Below, one piece after another: positions 16,816-25,257 of a DNA stretch of 64,000 nucleotides. The position numbers were made by a program, and so were the translations under genes. The stretch is from Ruegeria discodermiae (GTDB lineage Bacteria; Pseudomonadota; Alphaproteobacteria; Rhodobacterales; Rhodobacteraceae), in assembly GCF_030758345.1 (NCBI RefSeq), contig NZ_JAVAMO010000001.1, positions 496,001-560,000 of the forward strand, read 5' to 3'. How positions within the stretch are numbered: the first letter of the stretch is position 1; every line of letters begins with the position of its first letter. The notes below the pieces were generated by a model. It was not told the DNA's origin. It did not search any database and was given only the letters and a program-made list of their open reading frames with translations.

Positions 16816-18759
16816 ATGAGTGACACGACTTACACCCCGTCATCCCCTGAGGTGTTTGATCCCTGGCTGTTTCATTCTCATTGGGATGTCAGGGAAGCGG
16901 GAAAAACCTTTACCCCTTCAAACGCGCCGGGACTGAATGTTCTGGAATATAGTTTTCCGAGTGCTGCAACGATGGCTCGGGCCTATGACTACGACCCGGA
17001 ATACGCCGGGTTGTCTTCCGCCCCCTCAGACGTGCGGATGGCCGTTTCCGATGCCTTTGCCGAAATCGCCAGCTTTACAAATATCTCGATCTCGCAAAGC
17101 AACAGTGTAAGCGCGCCGATCCAGGTTGCCACAGACCCGGCAGTTGGCGGCGGATACGCCTATCTGCCAGGCAATTTTCGACTGGCTGGCAATATCGGTC
17201 TCGGACGGGATGTGATAAATCCTATGCCCGGAAACGAGGCCTATCTCATCATCATACATGAAATCGGCCATGCGATGGGTCTCGAACATGGCCATGAATA
17301 CCCGGAATTTGTGGCAAGCGGGTTCGACAGTCAGGACTACACCGTCGTCACCTATACGGACTATGTCGGGGATACGGATACGTTTTCTTTTGACACCGGG
17401 CATATAGACTGGCCGCAATCCTATATGCAGCTCGACATCGCGGCGATGCAGTTCCTTTATGGCGCGAATTACGCGAGCTCTGGCGAGGTCTGGAGCGGGG
17501 ACACCACCTATCGCTTCAATCCCAATACCGGCGAGATGTCGATCAACGGTCAGGGGCAGGGCGCACCTGCGGGCAACCGGATCTTTCGCACGATCTGGGA
17601 TGGCGACGGCAATGACACCTATGACCTGAGCAATTATGCGACACATCTTCGGGTCGATCTGAGCCCCGGCGCGTTCTCGACCTTTTCGCAGGCACAACTG
17701 TCCGATCTCGACCGATTTTCCAGCGATCCGGATCGGATGGCGATAGGCAATGTGGCAAATGCCAGGCTGGTGGAAGGGGACACCCGGGCGCTGATTGAAA
17801 ACGTGATCGGCGGTAGTGGAAACGATGTCGTTAAGGGAAATCAGGCCGCCAACCGTTTGGAGGGTGGTGCCGGAAAGGATGCCATAAACGGAGCAGAGGG
17901 CAACGACAATTTGCTCGGCGGGCTTGGCAATGACCGGCTGTGGGGGGCCGATGATCACGACCAGTTATCGGGTGGAGACGGGCTGGACCAGCTTTATGGC
18001 GGCGCTGGGAACGACACACTGCTGGGTGACGATGGTAATGACGTGATACTTGCTGGCCATGGGTTGGATGTGCTCGCCGGTGGCAACGGGCATGACCGGT
18101 TGTCCGGGCTTCAGGGCCGGGACCACCTCTATGGCGGCGCTGGAAACGACACCTTGCTGGGCGACGATGGCAATGACGTGATGCGTGCCGGCCATGGGAT
18201 GGACGTGCTTGCCGGTGGCAACGGGCATGACGAATTGTCGGGGCTTCAGGGGCGGGACCACCTCTATGGCGGCGCCGGAAACGACACCCTGCTGGGCGGT
18301 GATGGCAATGACGTGATGCGCGCCGGCCACGGGATGGACGTGCTTGCCGGCGGCAACGGAAATGACCAGTTGTCCGGGCTTCAGGGGCGGGACACGCTCA
18401 AGGGAGGGGCAGGGAACGACGTTATCACCGGCGGGATCGGGGCGGATCAGCTCTATGGCGGTTTGGGAGCTGATCGTTTCGAGTTCACTGCGGCCTCTGA
18501 CAGTAACGGCGCCAATGGGATCGACAGGATCCACGACTTTGCGGTCGGGGTCGATGTGATCGACCTGTCCGCCCTGTTCGAGGGGCAGGCAACGCTGGTC
18601 CTCGGTGGCGATTTCGCGCCGGGCAGCGCGTCGGTGCGTGCGTTCGATCAGACCGGGGCCACGATTGTCGAGGCGGATATCAACGCCAACGGTATCGCGA
18701 ATTTCCGGCTGGAATTTACAAGCGCATTGCAACTGTCCGAAGCCGACTTCCTCCTGTAA
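16816..18759 (+). CDS. RTX metalloprotease, serralysin type (copy 2, zinc site intact)
   Basis: 647 residues from the ATG at 16816; a TTG at 16777 is an alternative start. The zinc motif HEIGHAMGLEH (about residues 151-161) is complete, with three His ligands and the catalytic Glu. The Met-turn region reads TVVTY, so the usual methionine is Val although the tyrosine is kept. The C-terminal half carries calcium-binding nonapeptide repeats in 45-residue super-repeats and a serralysin C-terminal domain ending in a hydrophobic type I secretion tail. Predicted role: extracellular calcium-stabilised protease, exported without a signal peptide. No type I secretion genes lie in the window. From about 14840/17470 onward the DNA is nearly identical to copy 1, while the N-terminal domains differ strongly. 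Confidence 0.9.
   Translation: MSDTTYTPSSPEVFDPWLFHSHWDVREAGKTFTPSNAPGLNVLEYSFPSAATMARAYDYDPEYAGLSSAPSDVRMAVSDAFAEIASFTNISISQSNSVSAPIQVATDPAVGGGYAYLPGNFRLAGNIGLGRDVINPMPGNEAYLIIIHEIGHAMGLEHGHEYPEFVASGFDSQDYTVVTYTDYVGDTDTFSFDTGHIDWPQSYMQLDIAAMQFLYGANYASSGEVWSGDTTYRFNPNTGEMSINGQGQGAPAGNRIFRTIWDGDGNDTYDLSNYATHLRVDLSPGAFSTFSQAQLSDLDRFSSDPDRMAIGNVANARLVEGDTRALIENVIGGSGNDVVKGNQAANRLEGGAGKDAINGAEGNDNLLGGLGNDRLWGADDHDQLSGGDGLDQLYGGAGNDTLLGDDGNDVILAGHGLDVLAGGNGHDRLSGLQGRDHLYGGAGNDTLLGDDGNDVMRAGHGMDVLAGGNGHDELSGLQGRDHLYGGAGNDTLLGGDGNDVMRAGHGMDVLAGGNGNDQLSGLQGRDTLKGGAGNDVITGGIGADQLYGGLGADRFEFTAASDSNGANGIDRIHDFAVGVDVIDLSALFEGQATLVLGGDFAPGSASVRAFDQTGATIVEADINANGIANFRLEFTSALQLSEADFLL
17990..18480 (+). repeat. 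RTX super-repeat array in copy 2 (135-bp units)
   Basis: Same 45-residue, five-nonapeptide unit as in copy 1, three near-identical blocks plus a partial one. Units within and between the two genes are more alike than the N-terminal domains, which suggests homogenisation by recombination. Confidence 0.85.
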
Positions 18760-18793
18760 CCTGCTCAGTGCGTTGCGCAGCGCGGGATGACAT

Positions 18794-20014
18794 GTGGATT
18801 TAGCCAAAGCAGATATAGAAAGGTTCGATCTGGCAAGCGCGCCGGATGATTTCCTGCGCGACCCGTTTGTATATTACGATGCGCTGCTGGCGCATGCGCC
18901 GGTGCTGCCGCAGCCTGACGGGTCGGTACTGCTCAGCCGTCACGCGGATCTGGATCGAATCTATCGCGACACGAGGCTCTATTCCTCGGACAAGAAGGCG
19001 GCGTTTGCTCCGAAATTCGGGGCAGAGTCGCCGCTGTTTGAACATCACACCACCTCGCTGGTCTTCTCCGACCCGCCGCTGCATACGCGGGTGCGGCGGA
19101 TCATGACCTCGGCGCTGACCCCGCGCGCGATTGCCAAGATGGAGCCGGGGCTGATCAAGACGGTGGATCATCTGCTGGAAGGTTTGGGGGGGCGGGATCA
19201 GGTCGACCTGATCGAGGATTTCGCCGCGACGATCCCGATCCAGATCATCGGCAATCTGCTGGATGTGCCGCTGGAGGAACGCGCGCCGCTGCGTGATTGG
19301 TCGCTGGCGATTCTGGGCGCGTTGGAACCCAGCTTGACCGAGGCTCAATTGACGCGCGGCAACCACGCTGTGGAGGCCTTCAAGACCTATCTGTCGGACC
19401 TTGTCGCGCGGCGCCTGGCCAAGCCGGGCGATCTCGAGACGGATGTGCTGACCCGGCTGATCCGGGGCGAGGGGGCGGATGCGCAACTCTCCGAGATCGA
19501 GCTGCTGCAGAACTGCATCTTCATCCTCAATGCCGGGCATGAGACCACGACCAACCTGATCGGCAACGCTCTGGCACTGCTGCATGATCACCCTGAGTCG
19601 CGTGCGCACCTGCTGGCGGAGCCTGATCTGACGCCTTCAGCCATCGAAGAGGTGCTGCGTTTTCGCTCGCCCAACCAGTTCGGTAATCGCGAAACCACGG
19701 CTGAGATCGAGATGGATGGGTGCGTGATCCCAGCCGGTACCAACCTGCATCTGTGCATCGGGGCGGCCAATCGTGACCCGGATGTGTTCGACCACCCAAG
19801 GCGGTTCGATATCACCCGCAAGCCGAACCGGCATCTTGCCTTTGCGGGCGGGCCGCATGTCTGTGTCGGGCTGACGCTTGCACGGCTTGAGGGACGGGTG
19901 GCGATCGGCAGGTTTTTGCAGCGCTTTCCGAGCTATTCGCTGCTGCCGGACCGTGTGCATGGGGGCCGGATTCGGTTTCGCGGCTATGCGTCGCTGCCTG
20001 CGGTCACTGGCTAG
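18794..20014 (+). CDS. Cytochrome P450
   Basis: 406 residues, soluble bacterial class. The haem-binding loop FAGGPHVCVG (about residues 349-358) holds the Cys ligand, the I-helix AGHETTTN supplies the oxygen-activation Thr, and EEVLRFR carries the K-helix ExxR pair. Translation starts at GTG 18794; the ATGs just upstream are out of frame. The substrate is unknown, and no ferredoxin or reductase gene is adjacent. The first codons are present again at 16186, left by the tandem duplication. It converges on the histidine kinase with a 10-bp gap. Confidence 0.92.
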   Translation: MDLAKADIERFDLASAPDDFLRDPFVYYDALLAHAPVLPQPDGSVLLSRHADLDRIYRDTRLYSSDKKAAFAPKFGAESPLFEHHTTSLVFSDPPLHTRVRRIMTSALTPRAIAKMEPGLIKTVDHLLEGLGGRDQVDLIEDFAATIPIQIIGNLLDVPLEERAPLRDWSLAILGALEPSLTEAQLTRGNHAVEAFKTYLSDLVARRLAKPGDLETDVLTRLIRGEGADAQLSEIELLQNCIFILNAGHETTTNLIGNALALLHDHPESRAHLLAEPDLTPSAIEEVLRFRSPNQFGNRETTAEIEMDGCVIPAGTNLHLCIGAANRDPDVFDHPRRFDITRKPNRHLAFAGGPHVCVGLTLARLEGRVAIGRFLQRFPSYSLLPDRVHGGRIRFRGYASLPAVTG

Positions 20015-20024
20015 GGGCCATAGC

Positions 20025-21401
20025 CTAGCCGCCAACCGCCCGCGCAAAGCTCAATTCGGCTTTGAGACCTGGATTTGCGTTGCTCAGGCTCAACGCGCCC
20101 TCATGCAGCCGGGCAATGGCGGCCACCAGCGCCAGGCCCAGCCCGGCATTCTTCTCGGTCCGGCTGGGGTCGAGGGTGACGAAGGGCTGGGCGAGCTTGC
20201 CCAGATCCTGCTCCGGCACGCCCGGCCCGCCATCCCTGACCGACAACAGGACGTGGTCGTTGCACTCAGCTACGGTGATGTCGATCCGCGCGCCTTCGGG
20301 AGTGTAACGCAGGGCGTTTTCCAGCAGGTTGGACAATGCCTGTGCGATCAGTGTCCGGTGGCCGAGGACTTGCCCGGCACTGCCAGCCTCGGCAATAGTG
20401 ATCCCCTTATCCGAGGCGACGGGCTCGTAGAACTCCATCACGTCATGCACCAACTGTTTCAGGTCCAACGGTTCGAATTCCTCGCGGCCAATCCCGGCCT
20501 CGGCGCGCGAAATCTCGGTCAGTTGAGAAAACACCCGCAGCAGGTGGTCGACCTCACCCATAGCGCGGGCGGCGTCGAGCTCGCGCTCTTCTGCGGTGCG
20601 ATCTTTTGAGGTCAGCAACTCGACGCGCTGGCGCAGGCGCGAGAGCGGCGAGCGCAGGTCATGGGCGATGGAATTGGTGGTCATGCGCAGATTGCCGATC
20701 AGGTTCTCGATCAGGTCCAGCATGTCGTTGAGGGTGGCGGCCATGCGCTCGAATTCGTCATCCGATCCGCGCAGGGGAATCCGGCGCGACAGGTCGCCCG
20801 ACATGATCTCATCTGCGGTGCGGGTGATATCGGCAAGCCGCGAGAAGACCAGCCGAGTCAGGAGCCAGCCGGTCAGCAGGCTGAGCGCGACCGAGGCCAG
20901 CAGGGCAAGCCCGACCGATTGTAGGAGCACCTGATCAAAATTGCGGGCTTCGGTGGTGTAGCGCCCGACCAGCAAGCCCTCGCCTCGGTTCAATTGGATC
21001 GAGGCGGCGGCGACCGGCTGGGTTTGTGTGGAATTCGGGCGTTTCAGCGTCAGTTCGACCCAACCGCTGCCAGGCTCGACCTGTTGGGGCCAACCGCTGA
21101 TGTTGCCGGCCAGCACGCGGCCATTGGCGCTGACCAGCAGATAGATCGCGTCGCGCTCTGCGGCATTTACCGTGCGGCGGTTGATCGCCGTGATCAGGCC
21201 GATCATGCCCAACCGATCATATTCATCCGCCAGACCCGCCAGTTCGGCAGTCACCACGCTGCGAGTCTCGCCTGAGATGGTGCGGTTGGCGTTGACATAA
21301 ACCAGCGCCAGCACCGCCGCAGTCAGGATGGTGCTGAGCGCGATGCTGGCCAGGGCCAGACGGGTACGCGCATTGCGAAAGACCGACAGGGTTTCAGCCA
21401 T
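20025..21401 (-). CDS. Two-component sensor histidine kinase
   Basis: 458 residues. TM1 (about 13-35), a periplasmic sensor region, TM2 (about 160-182), HAMP, then HisKA with the phosphorylation site in SIAHDLRSPLSRLRQR. The ATP-binding domain has an N box (NLLENALRYTP), G1 (DGGPGVPEQD) and G2 (GLGLALV). It overlaps the upstream response regulator gene by 8 nt, so they form one unit. The signal is unknown; position just downstream of a DegP protease suggests an envelope-stress theme, which is inference. Confidence 0.93.
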   Translation of the reverse strand: MAETLSVFRNARTRLALASIALSTILTAAVLALVYVNANRTISGETRSVVTAELAGLADEYDRLGMIGLITAINRRTVNAAERDAIYLLVSANGRVLAGNISGWPQQVEPGSGWVELTLKRPNSTQTQPVAAASIQLNRGEGLLVGRYTTEARNFDQVLLQSVGLALLASVALSLLTGWLLTRLVFSRLADITRTADEIMSGDLSRRIPLRGSDDEFERMAATLNDMLDLIENLIGNLRMTTNSIAHDLRSPLSRLRQRVELLTSKDRTAEERELDAARAMGEVDHLLRVFSQLTEISRAEAGIGREEFEPLDLKQLVHDVMEFYEPVASDKGITIAEAGSAGQVLGHRTLIAQALSNLLENALRYTPEGARIDITVAECNDHVLLSVRDGGPGVPEQDLGKLAQPFVTLDPSRTEKNAGLGLALVAAIARLHEGALSLSNANPGLKAELSFARAVGG

Positions 21402-22074
21402 CGCGCATGATATAGCCCGCGCCCCGCACCGTTTCGATCAGCGCAATCTCGGCGCCCTCGTCGATCTGGCGGCGCAGTTTCGAGATATGCACATCCACGA
21501 TGTTGGTGTTGGGGTCGAAGTGATAATCCCAGACGCCTTCCAACAGCATGGTGCGGGAAATGACCCGGTTTTGGCGGCGCAGGAAAAACTCCAGGATCTG
21601 GAATTCGCGCGGGGTCAGCGTGATGTCGCGCCCGTCGCGGGTGACCTTGCGCTTGAGCAGGTCCATTTCCAGATCGCGGCAGGTCAGCGTTGCGGTTTCC
21701 TCGGTTTCCTGCGGACGGCGCAGAAGCGCCTCGATCCGGGCATGAAGCTCCTGAAACGAAAACGGTTTGACCAGATAGTCATCGGCCCCGGCACGCAGGC
21801 CTTTGACGCGTTCGTCCACCGCGCTCATGGCGGTCAGCATCAGAACCGGGGTCTGCAAGCCTGCGGCGCGGATGGATTTGGTCAGCGACAGCCCGTCGAG
21901 CCCCGGCATCATCCGGTCAACGATCACCACGTCAAAGCCGCCATCGGTTGCGTGATAAAGCCCTTCGCGCCCATCTTCGGCGGTTTCGACCGCAAAGCCT
22001 TCTTCGGCGAAGCCTTTGGCGACGAATTCACGGGTTTCCGCATCATCTTCTACAATTAATACGCGTCTGCTCAT
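21394..22074 (-). CDS. OmpR-family response regulator
   Basis: 226 residues: receiver domain (phosphoacceptor Asp53 in VIVDRMMPGLDG, conserved Lys in YLVKPFSF) and a C-terminal winged helix (TLTPREFQILEFFLRR). Cognate partner of the kinase at 20025, which it overlaps. The 174-bp gap to htrA carries two strong hairpins (22131-22157 and 22159-22196). Confidence 0.94.
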   Translation of the reverse strand: MSRRVLIVEDDAETREFVAKGFAEEGFAVETAEDGREGLYHATDGGFDVVIVDRMMPGLDGLSLTKSIRAAGLQTPVLMLTAMSAVDERVKGLRAGADDYLVKPFSFQELHARIEALLRRPQETEETATLTCRDLEMDLLKRKVTRDGRDITLTPREFQILEFFLRRQNRVISRTMLLEGVWDYHFDPNTNIVDVHISKLRRQIDEGAEIALIETVRGAGYIMRDG

Positions 22075-22130
22075 GGTCTTAATCCTGTTCTAGTAAAAAG
22101 GTATAAGCCGGGTTTCTTCGGATTGCACGC

Positions 22131-22157
22131 GTCGGGCGCATCTTGGTTGCGCCCGAC
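22131..22157. terminator. Perfect 10-bp hairpin between htrA and the response regulator
   Basis: Arms GTCGGGCGCA (22131-22140) and TGCGCCCGAC (22148-22157) with a 7-nt loop. No T-run follows on either strand, so it may be a processing or attenuation structure rather than a classical terminator. It lies downstream of htrA and upstream of the regulator gene, both on the minus strand. Confidence 0.55.
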
Positions 22158-22158
22158 G

Positions 22159-22196
22159 GGTCCGGCGGATCGGGGACAGAGGTGACCCGCCGGACC
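22159..22196. terminator. Second hairpin downstream of htrA
   Basis: Arms GGTCCGGCGG (22159-22168) and CCGCCGGACC (22187-22196), 18-nt loop, immediately beside the first hairpin. No T-run. The pair probably reduces read-through from htrA into the two-component genes. Confidence 0.5.
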
Positions 22197-22248
22197 TAAC
22201 GCGCCTCCACCCCCCCAGGCAGCGCGCATCTCTTGGGGTGGGATCGTC

Positions 22249-23694
22249 TTACGCGATCCTCACCGGGACAAAGATCTGGCTGCCGGAGCGGTTGATCAGC
22301 AGAAGCGCCGGATCGGTCTTTTCCGATTGCAGCGCGTTGATCAGGGCTTCGGGCGTTTCGATCTCCTGGTTGCCAAGGCGAACGATCACGTCGCCTGTGC
22401 GCAGCCCCGCTTCGGCGGCAGGGCTGTCGGGGGACAGAGACTTGATGACGACGCCATTGACGTCCTCACCCACACCGATCTCGGCCCGTGCCGCCTGATC
22501 CAGCGGTGCCACGGTGACGCCCAGTTTCGGGTCGTCGGCCTTGTCGGTGATGACATCCGCCGCGCTGGCGCTGTCCTGATGGGCCCCCAGCGTGACCGTC
22601 ATGGTCTGTTCCTTGCCGTCACGGATCAGGGTGATCTCGCTGGGTTTGCCGCTTTGGGTGCCGCCGACCAGTCGGGGCAGGTCAGAGCTGTCGTCGACGG
22701 CGCTGCCGTTGAAGACGGTGATGATATCGCCGGTTTTCAGAATTCCGTCCGAGGGGCTGCCCTTGACCACATCAGAGACCAGCGCGCCCTGCGCGTCCTC
22801 AAGCCCCATCGCGGCGGCGATTTCGGGGTTCACGTTCTGGATCGACACACCGAGCCAGCCGCGATCCACCTGACCGTCATCGATCAGGTCGGCCACGATA
22901 TCCTCGACGATGTTGGAGGTCACCGCAAAGCCCAGACCAACCGAGCCGCCCGAGGGCGAATAGATGGCCGAGTTCACACCGACCACTTCGCCGTCCATGT
23001 TGAACAACGGTCCGCCGGAATTGCCTTTGTTGATCGCGGCATCGGTCTGCAGGAATTCCGCGTAAGGCCCGGCCGAGATATTGCGGCCCTTGGCCGAGAT
23101 GATGCCGGTGGTCACGGTCGAGCTCAGCCCGAACGGGTTGCCCACGGCCACCACGTCTTCGCCGACGCGGATGACTTCGCTGTCGCCGAATGTCACGGCT
23201 TGCAGCGGCTCATCTGCCGCGATCTTGAGCACGGCCAGATCGGTCAGCGGGTCGGTTCCGACAATTTCGGCCTCATATTCGCGATCATCGCTGAGGCGGA
23301 CGGTGACGCTGTCGGCGCCGTCCACCACATGGTGGTTGGTGACGATCAGCCCGTCCTCTTCAAGAACAAAGCCGGAGCCCAGACCGCTGCGCGGGCCGGG
23401 GGCGGGCATCGGTGAGCCACCGAATGACCCTTCGGGCAGGCCGAAGCGCTTGAAGAACTCATCAAAGCGGGGATCGGTCGCGCCGGGATTGGGCGCATTG
23501 GCGGGCTGGGGTTGTGCCTTCTGCTTGGCCAGAATGGTCACAACCGAGGGCGATACCTCGTCGACGAGGTCGGCCAGGGCGGCATCTGCCGCTGCAGGCA
23601 GCGCCGCGCTCGTCAGCAGCAGCGCGCTCAGTGCCGAAGCACCGGCCCATTTGGAAAGATTGGAAGGAAAGCCGGAATGGCTGCGATCGCTCAT
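22249..23694 (-). CDS. DegP/HtrA (Do family) periplasmic serine protease
   Basis: 481 residues from the ATG at 23694, preceded by AGGAG at good spacing; an upstream in-frame start at 23778 lacks this site. Signal peptide ends near PAAADA. The trypsin-like triad is visible: His in TNHHVVDGAD, Asp in LTDLAVLK, Ser in GNSGGPLF. Two PDZ domains follow (about 270-360 and 385-475). It degrades or refolds damaged envelope proteins. The neighbouring two-component system may control it or respond to the same stress. Confidence 0.94.
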   Translation of the reverse strand: MSDRSHSGFPSNLSKWAGASALSALLLTSAALPAAADAALADLVDEVSPSVVTILAKQKAQPQPANAPNPGATDPRFDEFFKRFGLPEGSFGGSPMPAPGPRSGLGSGFVLEEDGLIVTNHHVVDGADSVTVRLSDDREYEAEIVGTDPLTDLAVLKIAADEPLQAVTFGDSEVIRVGEDVVAVGNPFGLSSTVTTGIISAKGRNISAGPYAEFLQTDAAINKGNSGGPLFNMDGEVVGVNSAIYSPSGGSVGLGFAVTSNIVEDIVADLIDDGQVDRGWLGVSIQNVNPEIAAAMGLEDAQGALVSDVVKGSPSDGILKTGDIITVFNGSAVDDSSDLPRLVGGTQSGKPSEITLIRDGKEQTMTVTLGAHQDSASAADVITDKADDPKLGVTVAPLDQAARAEIGVGEDVNGVVIKSLSPDSPAAEAGLRTGDVIVRLGNQEIETPEALINALQSEKTDPALLLINRSGSQIFVPVRIA

Positions 23695-24584
23695 AGTTGT
23701 CTCCTGTATTGGCTCCGGTTCAATCCGGGTCCGATCACGAAATAGGCAGGATGCCTTTCGGGATTCTTTGCGGGACATGAAGATTTCTTAATGAACGTTA
23801 AGCCTTGCTTTATATTTCCTGAACGGAAGAGGCACCGTCGCGGTTGTCCCGTCGGTGCCCTCACCAGGCCTGCCCGATGTCGGGGTGGTGGTCCCAATTT
23901 GGGTGCGGGAGAGCGAATCGTGATAGCTTAAACCCCGCATTGTTCCCGAACTGAAAAAAATGCCGGGGGCTAGCAGTTTATTGGTTCCATGATTTTCTGC
24001 TATTGCGGCGAAAAAAAGGCACCCGTGTCTTGGTAACAATCCGGTTGAGTCGGACCCGCGGTTGTTCTCGCTATAGCGACAAACGCGTCACCGCCTTTTG
24101 CCCTTCGTTTGCCGGGACCAGCCTTGCGAAACAGGCGCGTCAAAGGGGTGCTTGCAGGTGGCGTGCGGAAACAGTCAACAACCACAGGGAGAGCAATGCC
24201 CACTGGCCAAACAGGTTAATCACAGCGGCAGAAACGTTTGGAAATAATTTATGTGACTTTTTTCCTTTTTCACGCGCCCTCCCTTCGCTATCCATGAAGC
24301 AGCCCGACTGGGGGGCGGTTTGAGTTGGTCACGGGGGCGACCGCACAAAAAAGCATCGGAAGATGCGAGAGGGGGGCGCGACGTCTCAGGCGGTATTTTT
24401 CGCCACGTGACGAGTGCTTGACCGGTACGCAAAGTAGCGTGCCGGATGTTGATTGGTATCGTTGTGTACCCCCCTCTTGCTCGCTTTCGGCGTGTCGTGC
24501 GGCGTTGGATCAGGTTGGGCTGTCTCGTGGATGGGCGAGGCCTCTGTGTGTTGGAGGCCAGCAGAACCCATTGCGGAGACGAAT
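23695..24584. other. 890-bp stretch without a convincing gene
   Basis: It lies between htrA (minus) and the doubtful ORF at 24585 (plus). Its composition is uneven, with an AT-rich patch at about 24235-24275 inside otherwise GC-rich DNA and several poly-A and poly-G runs. It must hold the htrA promoter. Short open frames on both strands have no recognisable motif and lack ribosome binding sites. I see no tRNA or riboswitch. Confidence 0.5.
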
Positions 24585-25157
24585 ATGACGCGCAGTCGCA
24601 ACATCTCAGGCTCGGATCGGATCGCGGATAGGCCGCGTCGCCGTTTCGGCGTGGGTGCGCCCGGCGGTCTTGGGGGTAAGATTTCACCGCAAACAAAGAG
24701 GCTGTACCGGATTCGGGGAAACCCGAATGGGGAGGCCGGGGTGTCGTACCGTGTTGGGGGAATTGGCACGGAACTTGGCACCTCGACCGCCTTTTCGGCA
24801 AGGAACAGCCAGAAGCGGATTGTTTGCAGGGGTATGGAATCCGGGCAAAGGGGGATGCAGCACGGTGTCATTGCACGCAATGACGCCAGACATGAAGGGC
24901 GTGTTACATTCGACAGCAGAAACACTGTTTTAAGTGGTGTGGGGACCGTAACGAGTGTCATCGGAGAGGGGGGCGGCCTTGCGGCTGTCACTGGTGACTA
25001 TGGTGTTCGAGCTGGGGGCGCATTTAGCACAACTTTCATCAGGCACTGGGCCGGAGAAGATGTCGGCGGGCGAAATACCCGTTTGTCGGCGGGCTCCGGT
25101 CCGGTGTCGCGTTCTTTGAGGCCGGGCCAAGGTGCGCGCCGGTCCGTGTGTTGTTGA
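24585..25157 (+). CDS. Hypothetical glycine/arginine-rich protein (doubtful)
   Basis: 190 residues from an ATG preceded by a fair ribosome binding site (GGAGACG); the frame is open further upstream to 24453. Rich in Gly, Arg and Ser with a Cys-Cys end; no signal peptide, membrane helix or known motif. Codon use is mixed (several AGG/AGA Arg codons, third-position GC lower than in neighbours), so it is either a transferred gene or a chance frame. It lies just upstream of the Hint protein but in another frame. Confidence 0.3.
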   Translation: MTRSRNISGSDRIADRPRRRFGVGAPGGLGGKISPQTKRLYRIRGNPNGEAGVSYRVGGIGTELGTSTAFSARNSQKRIVCRGMESGQRGMQHGVIARNDARHEGRVTFDSRNTVLSGVGTVTSVIGEGGGLAAVTGDYGVRAGGAFSTTFIRHWAGEDVGGRNTRLSAGSGPVSRSLRPGQGARRSVCC

Positions 25158-25257
25158 TGGTTTAGAGCATAGCCAGAGTCTGGCGGAGATTGGTGTTTGT
25201 GTTGCCGGTTATCGCGCCCCGCTTTGGTTATGGTCGAGTTTTGAAAGTGAGTAACCT

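Larger units (their letters stand above)
13663..18810. repeat. Tandem duplication: (ndk 3' end - tfoX - RTX gene - P450 start) x 2
   Basis: Unit 1 spans about 13663-16202 and unit 2 about 16203-18810. The order in each is the ndk 3' end, tfoX on the opposite strand, an RTX gene and the first five to six P450 codons. The offset is 2544 bp at the left edge and 2608 bp at the right. The outer genes (full ndk on the left, full P450 on the right) are single, as expected for a classic tandem duplication with endpoints inside ndk and P450. The two units have since diverged: tfoX is lost in unit 1 and the protease site is lost in unit 1. Confidence 0.88.

Noticed and set aside
24386-24991. Minus-strand open frame of 201 codons in the sparse region
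   Set aside because: Pro/Ser/Arg-rich, no ribosome binding site and no motif; the plus-strand frame is only slightly better and is listed as doubtful.
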